From Clostridia bacterium (GTDB lineage Bacteria; Bacillota; Clostridia; Lachnospirales; Lachnospiraceae): 64,000 nt of DNA. Location of the stretch: contig CAJTDE010000004.1 of the NCBI GenBank assembly GCA_910574835.1, positions 146,912 through 210,911 on the forward strand, written 5' to 3'. The translations under genes were made by a program, and so were the position numbers. This document shows, in pieces, positions 1 through 8,695 of this stretch. Every line of letters starts with the position of its first letter. Position 1 is the first letter of the stretch. Below the pieces are notes generated by a model. It saw nothing but the letters and a program-made list of their open reading frames with translations, had not been told where the DNA came from and made no database searches.

Positions 1-794
1 ATCGCGCTCTCCGCCCCACCATAAAATTTTGCGTCCAGGCCAAGCACAGTCCGCACAAGAAAGGGCAGCCCCACCAGCGTGACCCCCATGACAAAAAAGC
101 GTGAGAATGCCGCCAGAAGCAGCATCTTCATGATAGTCGGCTGCTCTTTCATGATAAAACGGATACTGCTAGAAAAATCATTTTTTACCATGGACAAAAC
201 ATTTCCCTGAAACTCCCTGGCCTGATAGCCCAATTTGATAAAGCATTCAAATAACGCCGTGACAAAAAAGCATACAACACTTGCGTACATCACCGGCTTC
301 AAACCGACAGCAGAATATAAGATACCTCCCAGCAAAGGCGCGATCAGATACGAAATGGACGCCACCTGGTTTACCACCGCGTTTCCCTTAATAATGTTAT
401 CGCCTGCCAGCATCTGCGGGATACACGCCTGCACCGTAGGCGTTTCAAATGCCCCAAGAACAGAGAGTATCACCAGCAGCACGCTAATCACTACAACTGC
501 ATTGTCCCCGGACAAAAAGACCGCTGCGCATAGGACAAATATTCCCGTCAGCGTGTCCAGCGCCACCATGATATTCCTCCGATCCGCCCTGTCAGCCAGG
601 ATTCCTCCAATGGGGGACAAAAGGATCGTCGGAATCGTCGCAATAGATAAAATCCCCGCAAACACAGCCGCCGAACCCGTCACCTCCAACACATACATGG
701 ACAGCGCCAGACGCAGGATATAATTGCCAAACAAAGAACTTGCCTGCCCCAGTACAAGGAGTGTAAAATTTTTCGTAAAAAGTTTCTGCTCCAT
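1..794 (-). CDS. MFS drug/siderophore-type efflux transporter (C-terminus off the window)
   Basis: Major facilitator superfamily permease, first 264 residues only; the rest lies left of the window. The translation is a run of hydrophobic segments from about residue 10, with the short basic loop typical of MFS proteins (ADRADRRN, near residue 60) between the second and third helices. It resembles the MFS_3/EntS-like branch of small-molecule exporters. The ATG lies 3 bp after the stop of the TetR gene, so both are read from one promoter and the regulator most likely controls this pump. The substrate cannot be deduced. Confidence is high for the family and low for the cargo. Confidence 0.85.
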   Translation of the reverse strand, partial: MEQKLFTKNFTLLVLGQASSLFGNYILRLALSMYVLEVTGSAAVFAGILSIATIPTILLSPIGGILADRADRRNIMVALDTLTGIFVLCAAVFLSGDNAVVVISVLLVILSVLGAFETPTVQACIPQMLAGDNIIKGNAVVNQVASISYLIAPLLGGILYSAVGLKPVMYASVVCFFVTALFECFIKLGYQAREFQGNVLSMVKNDFSSSIRFIMKEQPTIMKMLLLAAFSRFFVMGVTLVGLPFLVRTVLGLDAKFYGGAESA

Positions 795-797
795 CCG

Positions 798-1451
798 CTA
801 CTCCTTCCTTTCTTCCCTATAGCCTCCCAGTATCCTCTCTGTCCGTCCAACCATCTCATCCTCTATGATCGGAAGCCCCATTGCCGCAAGAACCTCCGCA
901 ACAAACCTGCACTTATGCCGAATCTCTTCCGCATCCGCCGGGAACACGGACGGAAGCAGCCAGAAATTGACAAGGGGCAGCAGTTCAGAAAGCTCCTTTG
1001 CGTATTCCGTCCGGATCGAACCGTCACGCCGCCCTTCCTCAATCAGTTCCAGCCATAAAGGAGTCAGCACACGCCGGTTCGCCTCCACCGCAGCCGCCAG
1101 AATGCGCGGGTCTTTCAAAATAGGAATAGCCTGCGTACTTATTTCTTCCCGTTCCCCATCAGCCCTGTCAAAAGCAAGCACTTCCCGAATCTTCTGCAGC
1201 CCGTTCAGGTCCGAACGCCCCCGAACCGCCTCAAAAGGATTATTCTCCCAAAACAGCCGATCCCCCAAAGCGTGCATGACCTCTTCCTTACTCTGGAAAA
1301 ACCGATAAAACATCCCCTTTGCGCCGCCTGCCAGCTCCATGATATCCGTAATGGCAGTTTCCTCATAACCTTTCGATAAAAACAGCTCCTTTGCCGCATC
1401 CAAAATTTCTTTCTTCCATTGTTCCGGCTGTTTTTTCACTGGCCTCGCCAA
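798..1451 (-). CDS. TetR/AcrR family transcriptional repressor
   Basis: A 217-residue regulator with an N-terminal TetR helix-turn-helix (about residues 12-58: AAKELFLSKGYEETAITDI, then GMFYRFFQSKEEV) and a variable ligand-binding C-terminal half. The start is a TTG preceded by an AGGAGG site; no ATG fits that ribosome site. First gene of a two-gene operon with the MFS pump. Its promoter carries a long palindrome over the -10 box, so it probably represses itself and the pump until a ligand binds. The ligand is unknown. Confidence 0.88.
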   Translation of the reverse strand: MARPVKKQPEQWKKEILDAAKELFLSKGYEETAITDIMELAGGAKGMFYRFFQSKEEVMHALGDRLFWENNPFEAVRGRSDLNGLQKIREVLAFDRADGEREEISTQAIPILKDPRILAAAVEANRRVLTPLWLELIEEGRRDGSIRTEYAKELSELLPLVNFWLLPSVFPADAEEIRHKCRFVAEVLAAMGLPIIEDEMVGRTERILGGYREERKE

Positions 1452-1468
1452 TTCCCACCGCCTCCTTC

Positions 1469-1525
1469 AATAGTTATTGACTTTAAGTCAATAACTATTA
1501 TACAAAGAATTTACATCCATGTCAA
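1469..1525 (-). promoter_or_regulatory. Promoter and palindromic operator of the TetR-MFS operon
   Basis: On the minus strand there is a -35 TTGACA (1520-1525), a 17-bp spacer and a perfect -10 TATAAT (1497-1502). A 31-bp palindrome (1469-1499; arms of 15 bp around one central base, core ATTGACTT) overlaps the -10 and runs downstream. That is the expected place and symmetry for a TetR operator blocking RNA polymerase. Confidence 0.8.
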
Positions 1526-1567
1526 TCACTTCCGCAAACACTCTCTCAAATGCAAAAGAAATCCATG

Positions 1568-1604
1568 AAAAAAGGACCGAAAAATGCCACCTCAGCATTT
1601 TCAG
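1568..1604 (-). terminator. Rho-independent terminator after the acetyltransferase gene
   Basis: On the minus strand the stem AAAATGC/GCATTTT (extended by imperfect pairs) is followed by six T. It lies between the CAT-like stop and the promoter of the TetR operon and so separates the two transcription units. Confidence 0.65.
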
Positions 1605-1653
1605 CCCTTTATGTATACTTGCAAAATTTTATGATATAATCCAACTTCCGCCC

Positions 1654-2280
1654 CTAAAATGATTCCAAATATTTCTGGAGCCTATCTGCAAACTGTCCAA
1701 CATGTATCCCATCCACAAAAGAATGATGCGCCTGGACCGATACAGGCATGAAAATCTTACCGTCCTTCTCATAATACTTCCCCCAGTCGAACAAAGGCGT
1801 CGCATTATCCTTTTTCCCAGAATTGGTATGTGAGATATGCGTATAGGTGACCCAGGGCATAGGCGAACACTGGAACACATCATTTCCAAGGGGACCAGTA
1901 AAATATTCCTTCTGCTCCCTTGCAATCCTTCCCGCCGTCTCCACATATTCCTGAATACTACCCCGAAGCGGCACATTGACCACTTTGAACAGCCCCGTAT
2001 CCTGATTCAGATAAGTAAAGGCAGTATCAATATGCTCAAAAAGAACCACCTTCCCCTCCAGGAAACGATACCGGAACGCTTCAACCTCATCTGCGCATTT
2101 ACATACCGCATACACAAACGCAAGCGTAAAAGAAAGATTCTGCGCCTTCACCTTCCGCCGGAAATTCGTGATATCCGCCTCAAATGTCACACAGAAAGCA
2201 GGTTCCACGCTCTCCCTGAAAACCATACAGTGCATGGCCCTCTCCCAATTTTTCTCGTCTATCACCTGATAAGTATTCAT
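1654..2280 (-). CDS. Chloramphenicol acetyltransferase-like protein (CAT fold)
   Basis: 208 residues, close to the length of class A chloramphenicol acetyltransferases, which move an acetyl group from acetyl-CoA to the drug as cytoplasmic trimers. The diagnostic active-site motif HHxxxDG is present as HHSFVDG near the C-terminus, with the catalytic second His. The chosen ATG follows GGGAGGAG with good spacing; an in-frame ATG 30 bp upstream lacks a ribosome site. It follows the DUF6194 gene by 33 bp and is probably co-transcribed. Real drug resistance is not shown by sequence; many CAT-like proteins of this family act on unknown acceptors. Confidence 0.85.
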   Translation of the reverse strand: MNTYQVIDEKNWERAMHCMVFRESVEPAFCVTFEADITNFRRKVKAQNLSFTLAFVYAVCKCADEVEAFRYRFLEGKVVLFEHIDTAFTYLNQDTGLFKVVNVPLRGSIQEYVETAGRIAREQKEYFTGPLGNDVFQCSPMPWVTYTHISHTNSGKKDNATPLFDWGKYYEKDGKIFMPVSVQAHHSFVDGIHVGQFADRLQKYLESF

Positions 2281-2313
2281 CCCAGCTCCTCCCTTTTTGT
2301 TTCCCCACACATT

Positions 2314-2760
2314 TCATTTTCTTTTGGCAAATTTCTCTTTTGCGTATTCATATGCTTCCCGGATATACGGCCTTAAAGCCTCAAAAGTCTCTTCCGATGG
2401 GTTCAGCACACACATCCACCCCATCCACGCATAGACCGGATGCGGCAAAAAACAGTCAACCGCAGAAAAATCATAATCCATTTCCACAACCCCGCCTGCC
2501 CCCGGACGTTTTGGCACAGCCCCGAACAGCTTCACAAACGTATCCTTACGGACACCCAGGTTCACCCGGTAAACCCCCGGCCTGTCCAGCCTAGAGCCTT
2601 TATCGTTATCCCCGTCCTTCTCCTTGACCGTCAATATGTACACGCCCCTTTTCAGCACATGTCCGGGATTATAAAAAATCCCCTTTTCTCCCCAGCTCTC
2701 CACAAGTATACTGCCCTCCAGATTCTCCAGGCAATACTCCAAAATCCCTTCCGGCTTCAT
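2314..2760 (-). CDS. DUF6194 family protein
   Basis: 148 residues. The central SRLDRPGVYRVNLGV stretch and the C-terminal HPVYAWMGWMCVLNP stretch match what I recall of DUF6194, a small cytoplasmic family of unknown biochemical role. The ATG is preceded by GGGAG. It sits directly upstream of the CAT-like gene on the same strand, which suggests one operon. Base composition is like the surrounding GC-rich DNA and unlike the AT-rich Hachiman pair next to it. The family call is from memory of motifs, not a search. Confidence 0.65.
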   Translation of the reverse strand: MKPEGILEYCLENLEGSILVESWGEKGIFYNPGHVLKRGVYILTVKEKDGDNDKGSRLDRPGVYRVNLGVRKDTFVKLFGAVPKRPGAGGVVEMDYDFSAVDCFLPHPVYAWMGWMCVLNPSEETFEALRPYIREAYEYAKEKFAKRK

Positions 2761-2851
2761 ATCCCACTCCCTATACTTTTCAGATTCCTTTTATAAATTT
2801 TCATATCTTTTAATGTATTTCACCCATTTAAGAACTCCTTTTACAACTCTA

Positions 2852-5398
2852 TTACAAAATCATTTCTTTCAACTCTTCTATTTCGTTTTTGTATTTTTTA
2901 CAATCAATATTTTCAATTAATTCCCTTGCATTCAAATCAACCAGCATACCATCCTCAAACGTTAAAAAATCTATATAATCATCTTTTATCATCATTGACA
3001 AATGGCGTGGAAGTCCAATATTTTGCAGTTCTATGATTATATCGTCAGTTGTTCCATATTCCACATATTCTGCCCAATTTGCACCTGCATTTTGTTTACC
3101 TACTTTTTCAGAAACAATCAAATAATAATTCAAAAAATAATTTTTGATTTTAAACCTGAGAACATTATCAATATCTGAAATCAAATTATTTATTATAAGA
3201 TTAATTTGATTTCGATCATTAGGATTAAATATTACCATCTCATTTCTATCCCAGATTTCGCCTTTCCTTTTGTAATAATTAATAATATAAATAATCATCA
3301 TATTTAGTGGTGTAGACTTCATCCATGAATACATTAAAACCGCAAAATATTGTAACCTTGTTCTTTGTTTAACCATCGGGTTTCTTCCCTTAGATTCTTC
3401 TTCACCCCAATTATAATAATCATACATCTTTTCCAATACTTCCAGACAAGTTTGAGTTGTGATTTCATTTGGGAATGCGCTCTCTGATTCTTTTATTTTT
3501 TCCCATACCTTATTTTGATATATAACTTTTATATTTGAACACTGCTCTAAAATATATAATGGAATGTGATTCTCTTTTTCCATTCGCTCTAATAATTTTT
3601 TCCCATCTGCATTTTTTCTCAAAAAATTACTCATTAAAATGGAATCTGTTTTTGATGCTTGATGAGAGAAAACAATATTAGCATAATGATCCCATACTTC
3701 TTTTTCTGTTTGACTGTAATTAGCTCTGGTAAAATCTTTATTTCTCAAAGAATAATCTAAATTTGTATAAAAATTTTTCTGACCGTTAATCACCAAAGGT
3801 TTAACAGCCTCTATCTTCTTATTCCTTACAACTTCTAAATCTTTGTTTGGATTATCCCATCTATTCTTTTTATCTTCTATTCGTACACAAATAATATTTC
3901 CACTCAATTCTTTACTCAATCTACCGGCTCTGCCTGCCAAATTCCAAAAATCAACATCCGAAAATTTAGAATTTCCGATAGCATTACTAAAAATAAAAAT
4001 ATTCTTTGCAGGAAGATTCACACCCTCTAAAAGTGTAGATGTACAAAACATATAGTCAATTACTTTTTCTTCAAATAATCTTTCGATTCTTTCCCGTATA
4101 CGTTGTGGTAATCTTCCAAAATGGAATGCAACTCCTTTTTTTAAACAATCAATTAAAAAATAATCTTTATGTATATATGATTTTATCAATTCAATAAGTG
4201 AATCAATCCTTGCATCATTTTGTTCAGGCAAACCCTTAGAAAACTTCAAAGCAAAATCAATCGTATCCGCTACTGTATTGCAATATACAATATTTTTACA
4301 GTTTTTTCCCAATTTCCGAAGAAGTTTCCCTACATAGTCTTGTTCTTTCTTCCCCAAGTCTTGAAAAATAATGTCTTCTCCTGTCTCCGTAAACATCCTG
4401 CCTTTTCCCTCAACATAGTCTATAAAAAATCTGTTTTGAGCAACCGGAGATTCCTTAATAATCATTTGTTCATCTATACTCTTTTCAAATAATTGTAAAA
4501 AGACATGTGCATTCGGAATATTAGGCGATGCAAAATACAATTTAATACTTTTTCTCTCCGCCAAAAGAATGGCATGATAATACAAAGGTGATCTTGAATC
4601 TTTTTCAGCAATTATTTTATGTGCCTCATCGACAAACATATAATTGATTACAGGATTTTCCTTTTCACCTAAATATGAAATTAATCGCTCTGGAGTAAAA
4701 ACAAATACATATTTTAACATCCTATTTCTATAAATCATAGGAACTACCGGATGTGCCAACACCTTATAATTTTTATTTGTGATAGTTTTCTTTAATCGTG
4801 CTGTGACCTGATTGATAAGGGCTCTCGTAGGTACTAAAATCACAATATTATCTATCCCATGTCTTTCAGTAATAATATATTGAATAAACGCATCCATTAT
4901 AAAAGATTTACCAAAAGAAGTTGGCCCCGAAAAACTATAATGATTACTATCTTTCATCGCTTCAAAGAGCTTGTACTGCGGATCTGTAAATACCAAATCA
5001 TTGAAAGGCACTTTTTGATAAGTCTTTTTTATTTGCTTTTCCAATGCTGTCTCAATCGTGTCTACTATTTCAGAATTTCCAACTGCAATACTTAAAGACG
5101 CGAAATTCCCTAATTTCGTTAAAATTGAATTGGCATAATACTGAAACTGCACATTGTCTTTATATACGTCATATAATAAGCTAACAATTTTATATGCTTT
5201 ATTTCTTCCGTCTGCTTTATCACTTCTCGATAAAATATCTGCAAATCGTAACACATCATCAAATTCTTTTTCAGTCAATAAAATATCATCTTTTTGGTAT
5301 AAGAATATATGTGCATACTTGTATTCCAGTTTTCGTGTTAGTTCATCCAAATACGGATCGTTCAATGCCCGGCGAACCATAGCCTCCAACCATTTCAT
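2852..5398 (-). CDS. hamB: Hachiman defence helicase HamB
   Basis: 848-residue superfamily 2 (Ski2/Hel308-like) helicase. Visible motifs: Walker A GPTSFGKS (158-165), motif Ia VPTRALINQ (about 189-197), Walker B DEAH (257-260), motif III-like SPNIPN, and motif VI NLAGRAGRL (about 488). In Hachiman systems HamB is the helicase/translocase that senses DNA and controls the nuclease HamA. The start overlaps the stop of hamA by 4 bp (ATGA), so the two are translationally coupled. The region is much richer in A+T than its neighbours, a sign of separate acquisition. The pairing with a DUF1837 protein makes the assignment strong. Confidence 0.88.
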   Translation of the reverse strand: MKWLEAMVRRALNDPYLDELTRKLEYKYAHIFLYQKDDILLTEKEFDDVLRFADILSRSDKADGRNKAYKIVSLLYDVYKDNVQFQYYANSILTKLGNFASLSIAVGNSEIVDTIETALEKQIKKTYQKVPFNDLVFTDPQYKLFEAMKDSNHYSFSGPTSFGKSFIMDAFIQYIITERHGIDNIVILVPTRALINQVTARLKKTITNKNYKVLAHPVVPMIYRNRMLKYVFVFTPERLISYLGEKENPVINYMFVDEAHKIIAEKDSRSPLYYHAILLAERKSIKLYFASPNIPNAHVFLQLFEKSIDEQMIIKESPVAQNRFFIDYVEGKGRMFTETGEDIIFQDLGKKEQDYVGKLLRKLGKNCKNIVYCNTVADTIDFALKFSKGLPEQNDARIDSLIELIKSYIHKDYFLIDCLKKGVAFHFGRLPQRIRERIERLFEEKVIDYMFCTSTLLEGVNLPAKNIFIFSNAIGNSKFSDVDFWNLAGRAGRLSKELSGNIICVRIEDKKNRWDNPNKDLEVVRNKKIEAVKPLVINGQKNFYTNLDYSLRNKDFTRANYSQTEKEVWDHYANIVFSHQASKTDSILMSNFLRKNADGKKLLERMEKENHIPLYILEQCSNIKVIYQNKVWEKIKESESAFPNEITTQTCLEVLEKMYDYYNWGEEESKGRNPMVKQRTRLQYFAVLMYSWMKSTPLNMMIIYIINYYKRKGEIWDRNEMVIFNPNDRNQINLIINNLISDIDNVLRFKIKNYFLNYYLIVSEKVGKQNAGANWAEYVEYGTTDDIIIELQNIGLPRHLSMMIKDDYIDFLTFEDGMLVDLNARELIENIDCKKYKNEIEELKEMIL

Positions 5399-6303
5399 TG
5401 TGTAATGGCCTCCATTATCCTCTGTCTCTTTGAATTTATGTCAGTAAATGGCAAAACATATATGTAGAAATTATGACCTTGTAGCTTATTATCAATAATT
5501 TTCTGTTGTATACTCACAAGGTACTTACTAACCTCAATATCTACTCTCGATTTTATTAATTTCCTAAAATCTGATGTTGGCATTTCCTTTTCCTCATCGC
5601 TTATATCTATTTGGAAGCCAATAAAAATACCAAAGGCATCATCGACATCAAAATTTCTGTTCTTGGTAGGGTAAATTAAACTTTCTAAGAACTCTCTTTC
5701 TTCATCTGAAAAAGATTCCTTAAATAAGTTATCACTAATCAAACTTTTTTCATAACCTATTCCACTCTTCGCATTTCCTTTATCGTTTATACCATTTTTA
5801 AAATTATTTATAGATATGAACGCATCTCTTATAGCAGCATCTATTTTTTGGTAGGTTTTTGACTCTCCAAATATTAATTGATAATTCCCATCAGATAATT
5901 TCAGGAAATGTACACCATCAGCTCCATTTACATAGTGGCTTGTTGATGTTTTCAGTTCCAATTTTGTAAGTATTTTGGGAGCTCCTAAATGTGTTTCTAA
6001 AAAGCAAAATAAAAGCAGCTCTCCCAATTCTCCATTATTTCTTGTATACTCAACAAATTTTTCTCTTGCTTTTTTAGAAAGAGTTGCTGGTCTGTTTCTA
6101 TATTTCTCTTTTACCTGCCTTGATATCGAGTAATCAATGACTGGATCAAGCAGCATTTCTATCAACAAATCATAATCAAACTCATTAGAATTAATCTTCA
6201 ATACAAAAAGGTTCAATTTATTCTTTTTATACTTGTCCAAATCCTTTGACCACAGCAAATCGAATGATCCCAAGAAATCTGACTCCTTTAAACTTATTTC
6301 CAT
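5395..6303 (-). CDS. hamA: Hachiman defence nuclease HamA (DUF1837)
   Basis: 302 residues, matching the DUF1837 family that defines HamA. The PD-(D/E)XK-type residues can be followed: GELGE (91-95), GADG with D129, and GESKTY with E147 and K149. In known systems HamA is held inactive by HamB and degrades DNA when phage attack or DNA damage is sensed. The ATG has an AGGAGA site. First gene of the hamA-hamB operon; AT-rich. No other anti-phage partner gene is attached, so it looks like a complete two-gene type. Confidence 0.88.
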   Translation of the reverse strand: MEISLKESDFLGSFDLLWSKDLDKYKKNKLNLFVLKINSNEFDYDLLIEMLLDPVIDYSISRQVKEKYRNRPATLSKKAREKFVEYTRNNGELGELLLFCFLETHLGAPKILTKLELKTSTSHYVNGADGVHFLKLSDGNYQLIFGESKTYQKIDAAIRDAFISINNFKNGINDKGNAKSGIGYEKSLISDNLFKESFSDEEREFLESLIYPTKNRNFDVDDAFGIFIGFQIDISDEEKEMPTSDFRKLIKSRVDIEVSKYLVSIQQKIIDNKLQGHNFYIYVLPFTDINSKRQRIMEAITQ

Positions 6304-6373
6304 AATTCATTCTCCTTTGTACCAAAGCAATTTACTATATTTTACCACACTATTTCTCATTTTACTATCCAAA

Positions 6374-6408
6374 AGAGCCGATTGGGAATCAACATTCCTA
6401 ACCGGCTC
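6374..6408 (-). terminator. Hairpin terminator between ParA/ParB operon and Hachiman
   Basis: Long inverted repeat: GAGCCG-TT-GGAAT pairs with ATTCC-AA-CGGCTC around a 4-base loop. On the minus strand it is followed by TTTT. It lies downstream of the last gene of the ParA/ParB operon and upstream of hamA. Its core (CCGATT...AACCGG) recalls the hairpins at 34705, 53968 and elsewhere, though it lacks their GGCTATG end. Confidence 0.6.
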
Positions 6409-6431
6409 CTTGCTTCATCAACATAATACTT

Positions 6432-6707
6432 CTAAATCCGCTTCCGCCCATTCATCTGGAACACATCATGCCCCATAATGCTCCGTACCGCCTGCCCCAG
6501 ACTCCTGGCCCTCCCATGCTGATGGTACGGCTGGGAAGCCCTGTGCTTATGGAAAATAATACACTCCCCCTCCCCCGGATACTCCGGATTATGGATATAC
6601 CAGATATGCCCCGTATTCTTCGACTGGAGCGTCACATCATATTCCTCCGCCAGAATAATGTTAAAATAAGACCTATCCAGCCGCCCGATTTCTTCCGCCC
6701 GGAACAT
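6432..6707 (-). CDS. Small hypothetical protein of the ParA/ParB operon
   Basis: 91 residues, not recognised. Rich in His, Tyr and Arg (HKHRASQPYHQHGRARS near the middle), without signal peptide or membrane segment. It starts inside the end of the ParB gene (36-bp overlap), which argues that it is real and translationally coupled. Likely an accessory of the partition/mobile-element module; function unknown. Confidence 0.6.
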   Translation of the reverse strand: MFRAEEIGRLDRSYFNIILAEEYDVTLQSKNTGHIWYIHNPEYPGEGECIIFHKHRASQPYHQHGRARSLGQAVRSIMGHDVFQMNGRKRI

Positions 6708-7695
6708 CAGACACTCCCCCTTTCCCGAACCACGCCGCCAGCGCGTCCTCCACGATACTCGCCACCTCCCCAGGCTTCACCCCGCCAAAATACCTCTCAT
6801 ACACCTCCGCCGACAGCCTCACACTCCTTCCGGCGGCCGCTTTCTTCCCTTTTCCACCATCCAGCGCCCCCAGCACAGCCTCTTCCGTCACATTCCCCGC
6901 CATGCCCCTGACGCACTTCGCCGTCTTCGCATCCAGCTTAATCTTCCCTGTATCCGCCAGCCCGGACACCACCTCCTGCTCCTTCTCCGACAGATAAGAC
7001 AAGTCCACTGCCGCCACCAAAGGCAGCGTCCCCTCGTCCAGCCGCCCCTTCAAAGGCTCCTCCAGCTTCTGCACCCGCATGTACCTGGCAATATTCCTCC
7101 CGGTCATCCCATACTCTTCCCCAATGGCATCCCGGCTCTTCAACCTGTGGACATCATGTCCACAAGTCCCCGCCGTGTCCTGCCCATTCAGCCTTGCGAT
7201 CTCCTCCAAAATATCATTCCGCCGCCCCTGGCTGCTGACCTTCTCATACCGCTCCGCCAGCACCGCCGCCTTCTCACTGGGCAGAAGCTCCGCAAATCCC
7301 CTCTGTATCACATTGGTCTCAATCACATACACATAAGCGTCCTCTTCCGTCAGATCCGTCTTCACAATGGCCGGAATCTCCGTCAAGCCTGCCAGCCTCC
7401 CCGCCACCTGCCGGTTATGCCCCGCAAGCATCTCATACCCGTCCCCCTCCTGCCACACAATCACCGGATTCAGAACCCCATGCTCCTTAATGCTCTCCAC
7501 CATATCCTCCAGACGCTCCCCCTCATACAGCCGGAAAGGATGTTTCCGGAACGGGCGGATACTGTCAATAGGCAGCATCCTGATCCCGTTCTCCGGAGCG
7601 GAAACCTCTTCCGCCCCCGCCAGAAGATCCACAGCGTCATTAAAAATCTTCCTCTTCGTCCCATTAGCCTTCATACAAAACCAGCTCCTTTGCAA
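6673..7695 (-). CDS. parB: ParB/Spo0J-family partition protein (copy 1)
   Basis: 340 residues. The N-terminal ParB/Srx nuclease-like CTPase domain is visible (about 45-140): RPFRKHPFRLYEGE, then VWQEGDGYEMLAGHNRQVAGR, the ParB box equivalent of the GERR region. A helix-turn-helix region follows (IGEEYGMTGRNIARYMRV, near 195). It would bind a parS-like centromere and work with the ParA encoded upstream, with which it overlaps by 32 bp. The sequence differs clearly from the second ParB at 52.2-53.1 kb, so this is a separate lineage, likely from another plasmid or ICE. Confidence 0.88.
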   Translation of the reverse strand: MQRSWFCMKANGTKRKIFNDAVDLLAGAEEVSAPENGIRMLPIDSIRPFRKHPFRLYEGERLEDMVESIKEHGVLNPVIVWQEGDGYEMLAGHNRQVAGRLAGLTEIPAIVKTDLTEEDAYVYVIETNVIQRGFAELLPSEKAAVLAERYEKVSSQGRRNDILEEIARLNGQDTAGTCGHDVHRLKSRDAIGEEYGMTGRNIARYMRVQKLEEPLKGRLDEGTLPLVAAVDLSYLSEKEQEVVSGLADTGKIKLDAKTAKCVRGMAGNVTEEAVLGALDGGKGKKAAAGRSVRLSAEVYERYFGGVKPGEVASIVEDALAAWFGKGGVSDVPGGRNRAAG

Positions 7696-8449
7696 ATTTT
7701 TTATAAGCCATCCCCGCGCTCGCCTTCGGGCTGTACTCCGCCACCGGCAAACTGTAATAAATGCTCTCCCCCACTTTCACCGTATTTGGAATCTTCGTTT
7801 CAAACACCCGTATCTGCTCCTGGAAACTCTCTGTCACTTCCTCCGTCAGAACCCTGCACAGCTTCGTCCTGGACTCGCACATGGTCATCAGGATGCCTGC
7901 AATCCCCAGCCCCGGATTGATCCGCTTCCTGATCTTCACCACCGTCCGCAAAAAATCCTGCATCCCCATCATAGCCAGAAGCTGGGGGTTCACCGTGATA
8001 ATGACCTCATCGGCAGCTGCCAACGCATTTATTGTCAGAGTCCCAAGGGACGGACAGGTATCAATCAGGATATAATCATACTTCTCTCGCAGCGGCTCCA
8101 GAATCCCGGACAGCATCTTCTCCGCCCCCATCTCCAGCCGCAGCTTCGCATCCACCACCGACAGATAAATAGACGATGGGATGAAGTCCACCCCTTCCTT
8201 CGTCCGTATGTACTTCTTCGGGGACGGCAGCTTCATATCCTCAATCTGCGCCATCATCAGATGCCCGATAGTATCATCCAGCACTCCCGTTCCTTCCACG
8301 CCGAAGCACGTTGTCAGATTCGCCTGGCTGTCAAAATCCACAGCCAGAACCCTCTTCCCCATTTTCCGCAGGCAGTACGCCAGATTGAACGTAGTTGTCG
8401 TCTTCGCCGTACCCCCTTTTTGTGAACCGATCATATAAATCTTACCCAT
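7664..8449 (-). CDS. parA: ParA-family ATPase (copy 1)
   Basis: 261 residues, deviant Walker A ATPase. The motif GSQKGGTAKTTTT lies at about residues 8-20 (both lysines of KGGTAKT present), Walker A' VDFDSQANLT follows near 39, and Walker B is ILIDTCPSLGTLT near 130. Such proteins form a nucleoid-bound gradient that moves ParB-bound DNA. Here the canonical G of KGGxGKT is Ala, a change that is tolerated. Middle gene of a SymE-ParA-ParB operon, 3 bp downstream of the SymE-like stop. Confidence 0.9.
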   Translation of the reverse strand: MGKIYMIGSQKGGTAKTTTTFNLAYCLRKMGKRVLAVDFDSQANLTTCFGVEGTGVLDDTIGHLMMAQIEDMKLPSPKKYIRTKEGVDFIPSSIYLSVVDAKLRLEMGAEKMLSGILEPLREKYDYILIDTCPSLGTLTINALAAADEVIITVNPQLLAMMGMQDFLRTVVKIRKRINPGLGIAGILMTMCESRTKLCRVLTEEVTESFQEQIRVFETKIPNTVKVGESIYYSLPVAEYSPKASAGMAYKKFAKELVLYEG

Positions 8450-8452
8450 ATA

Positions 8453-8695
8453 TCAAAACCTCACTTTCCTCTCTGCCACCATGCTCAACTGCTGTTCCTC
8501 AAACACATCTATGTAATCCACCGACTCCCTCGGCTCAATTACCAGCTTCCCTTCCTCACACCGAACCGTCAGGAGCGTCCCCGCCCCAAAGCCCAATTCT
8601 TCCAGCCAAAGCCCCTTCAACATAATTGTAGGCGTCGGCTTATAATTACGCCCGCTCTGCTCATACACCTTAATCTTCCGAACATCCTTCTTCAT
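8453..8695 (-). CDS. SymE-like / AbrB-fold small protein
   Basis: 80 residues. The PTPTIMLKGLWLEELGFGAG stretch (about 21-40) followed by VRCEEGKLVIEP matches the SymE/SpoVT-AbrB swapped-hairpin fold. SymE of E. coli is an SOS-induced toxin with an antisense antitoxin RNA, but Firmicute relatives on mobile elements are often just small DNA-binding proteins. First gene of the ParA/ParB operon, so a regulator of that operon is as likely as a toxin. No antisense promoter was identified with confidence. Confidence 0.65.
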   Translation of the reverse strand: MKKDVRKIKVYEQSGRNYKPTPTIMLKGLWLEELGFGAGTLLTVRCEEGKLVIEPRESVDYIDVFEEQQLSMVAERKVRF

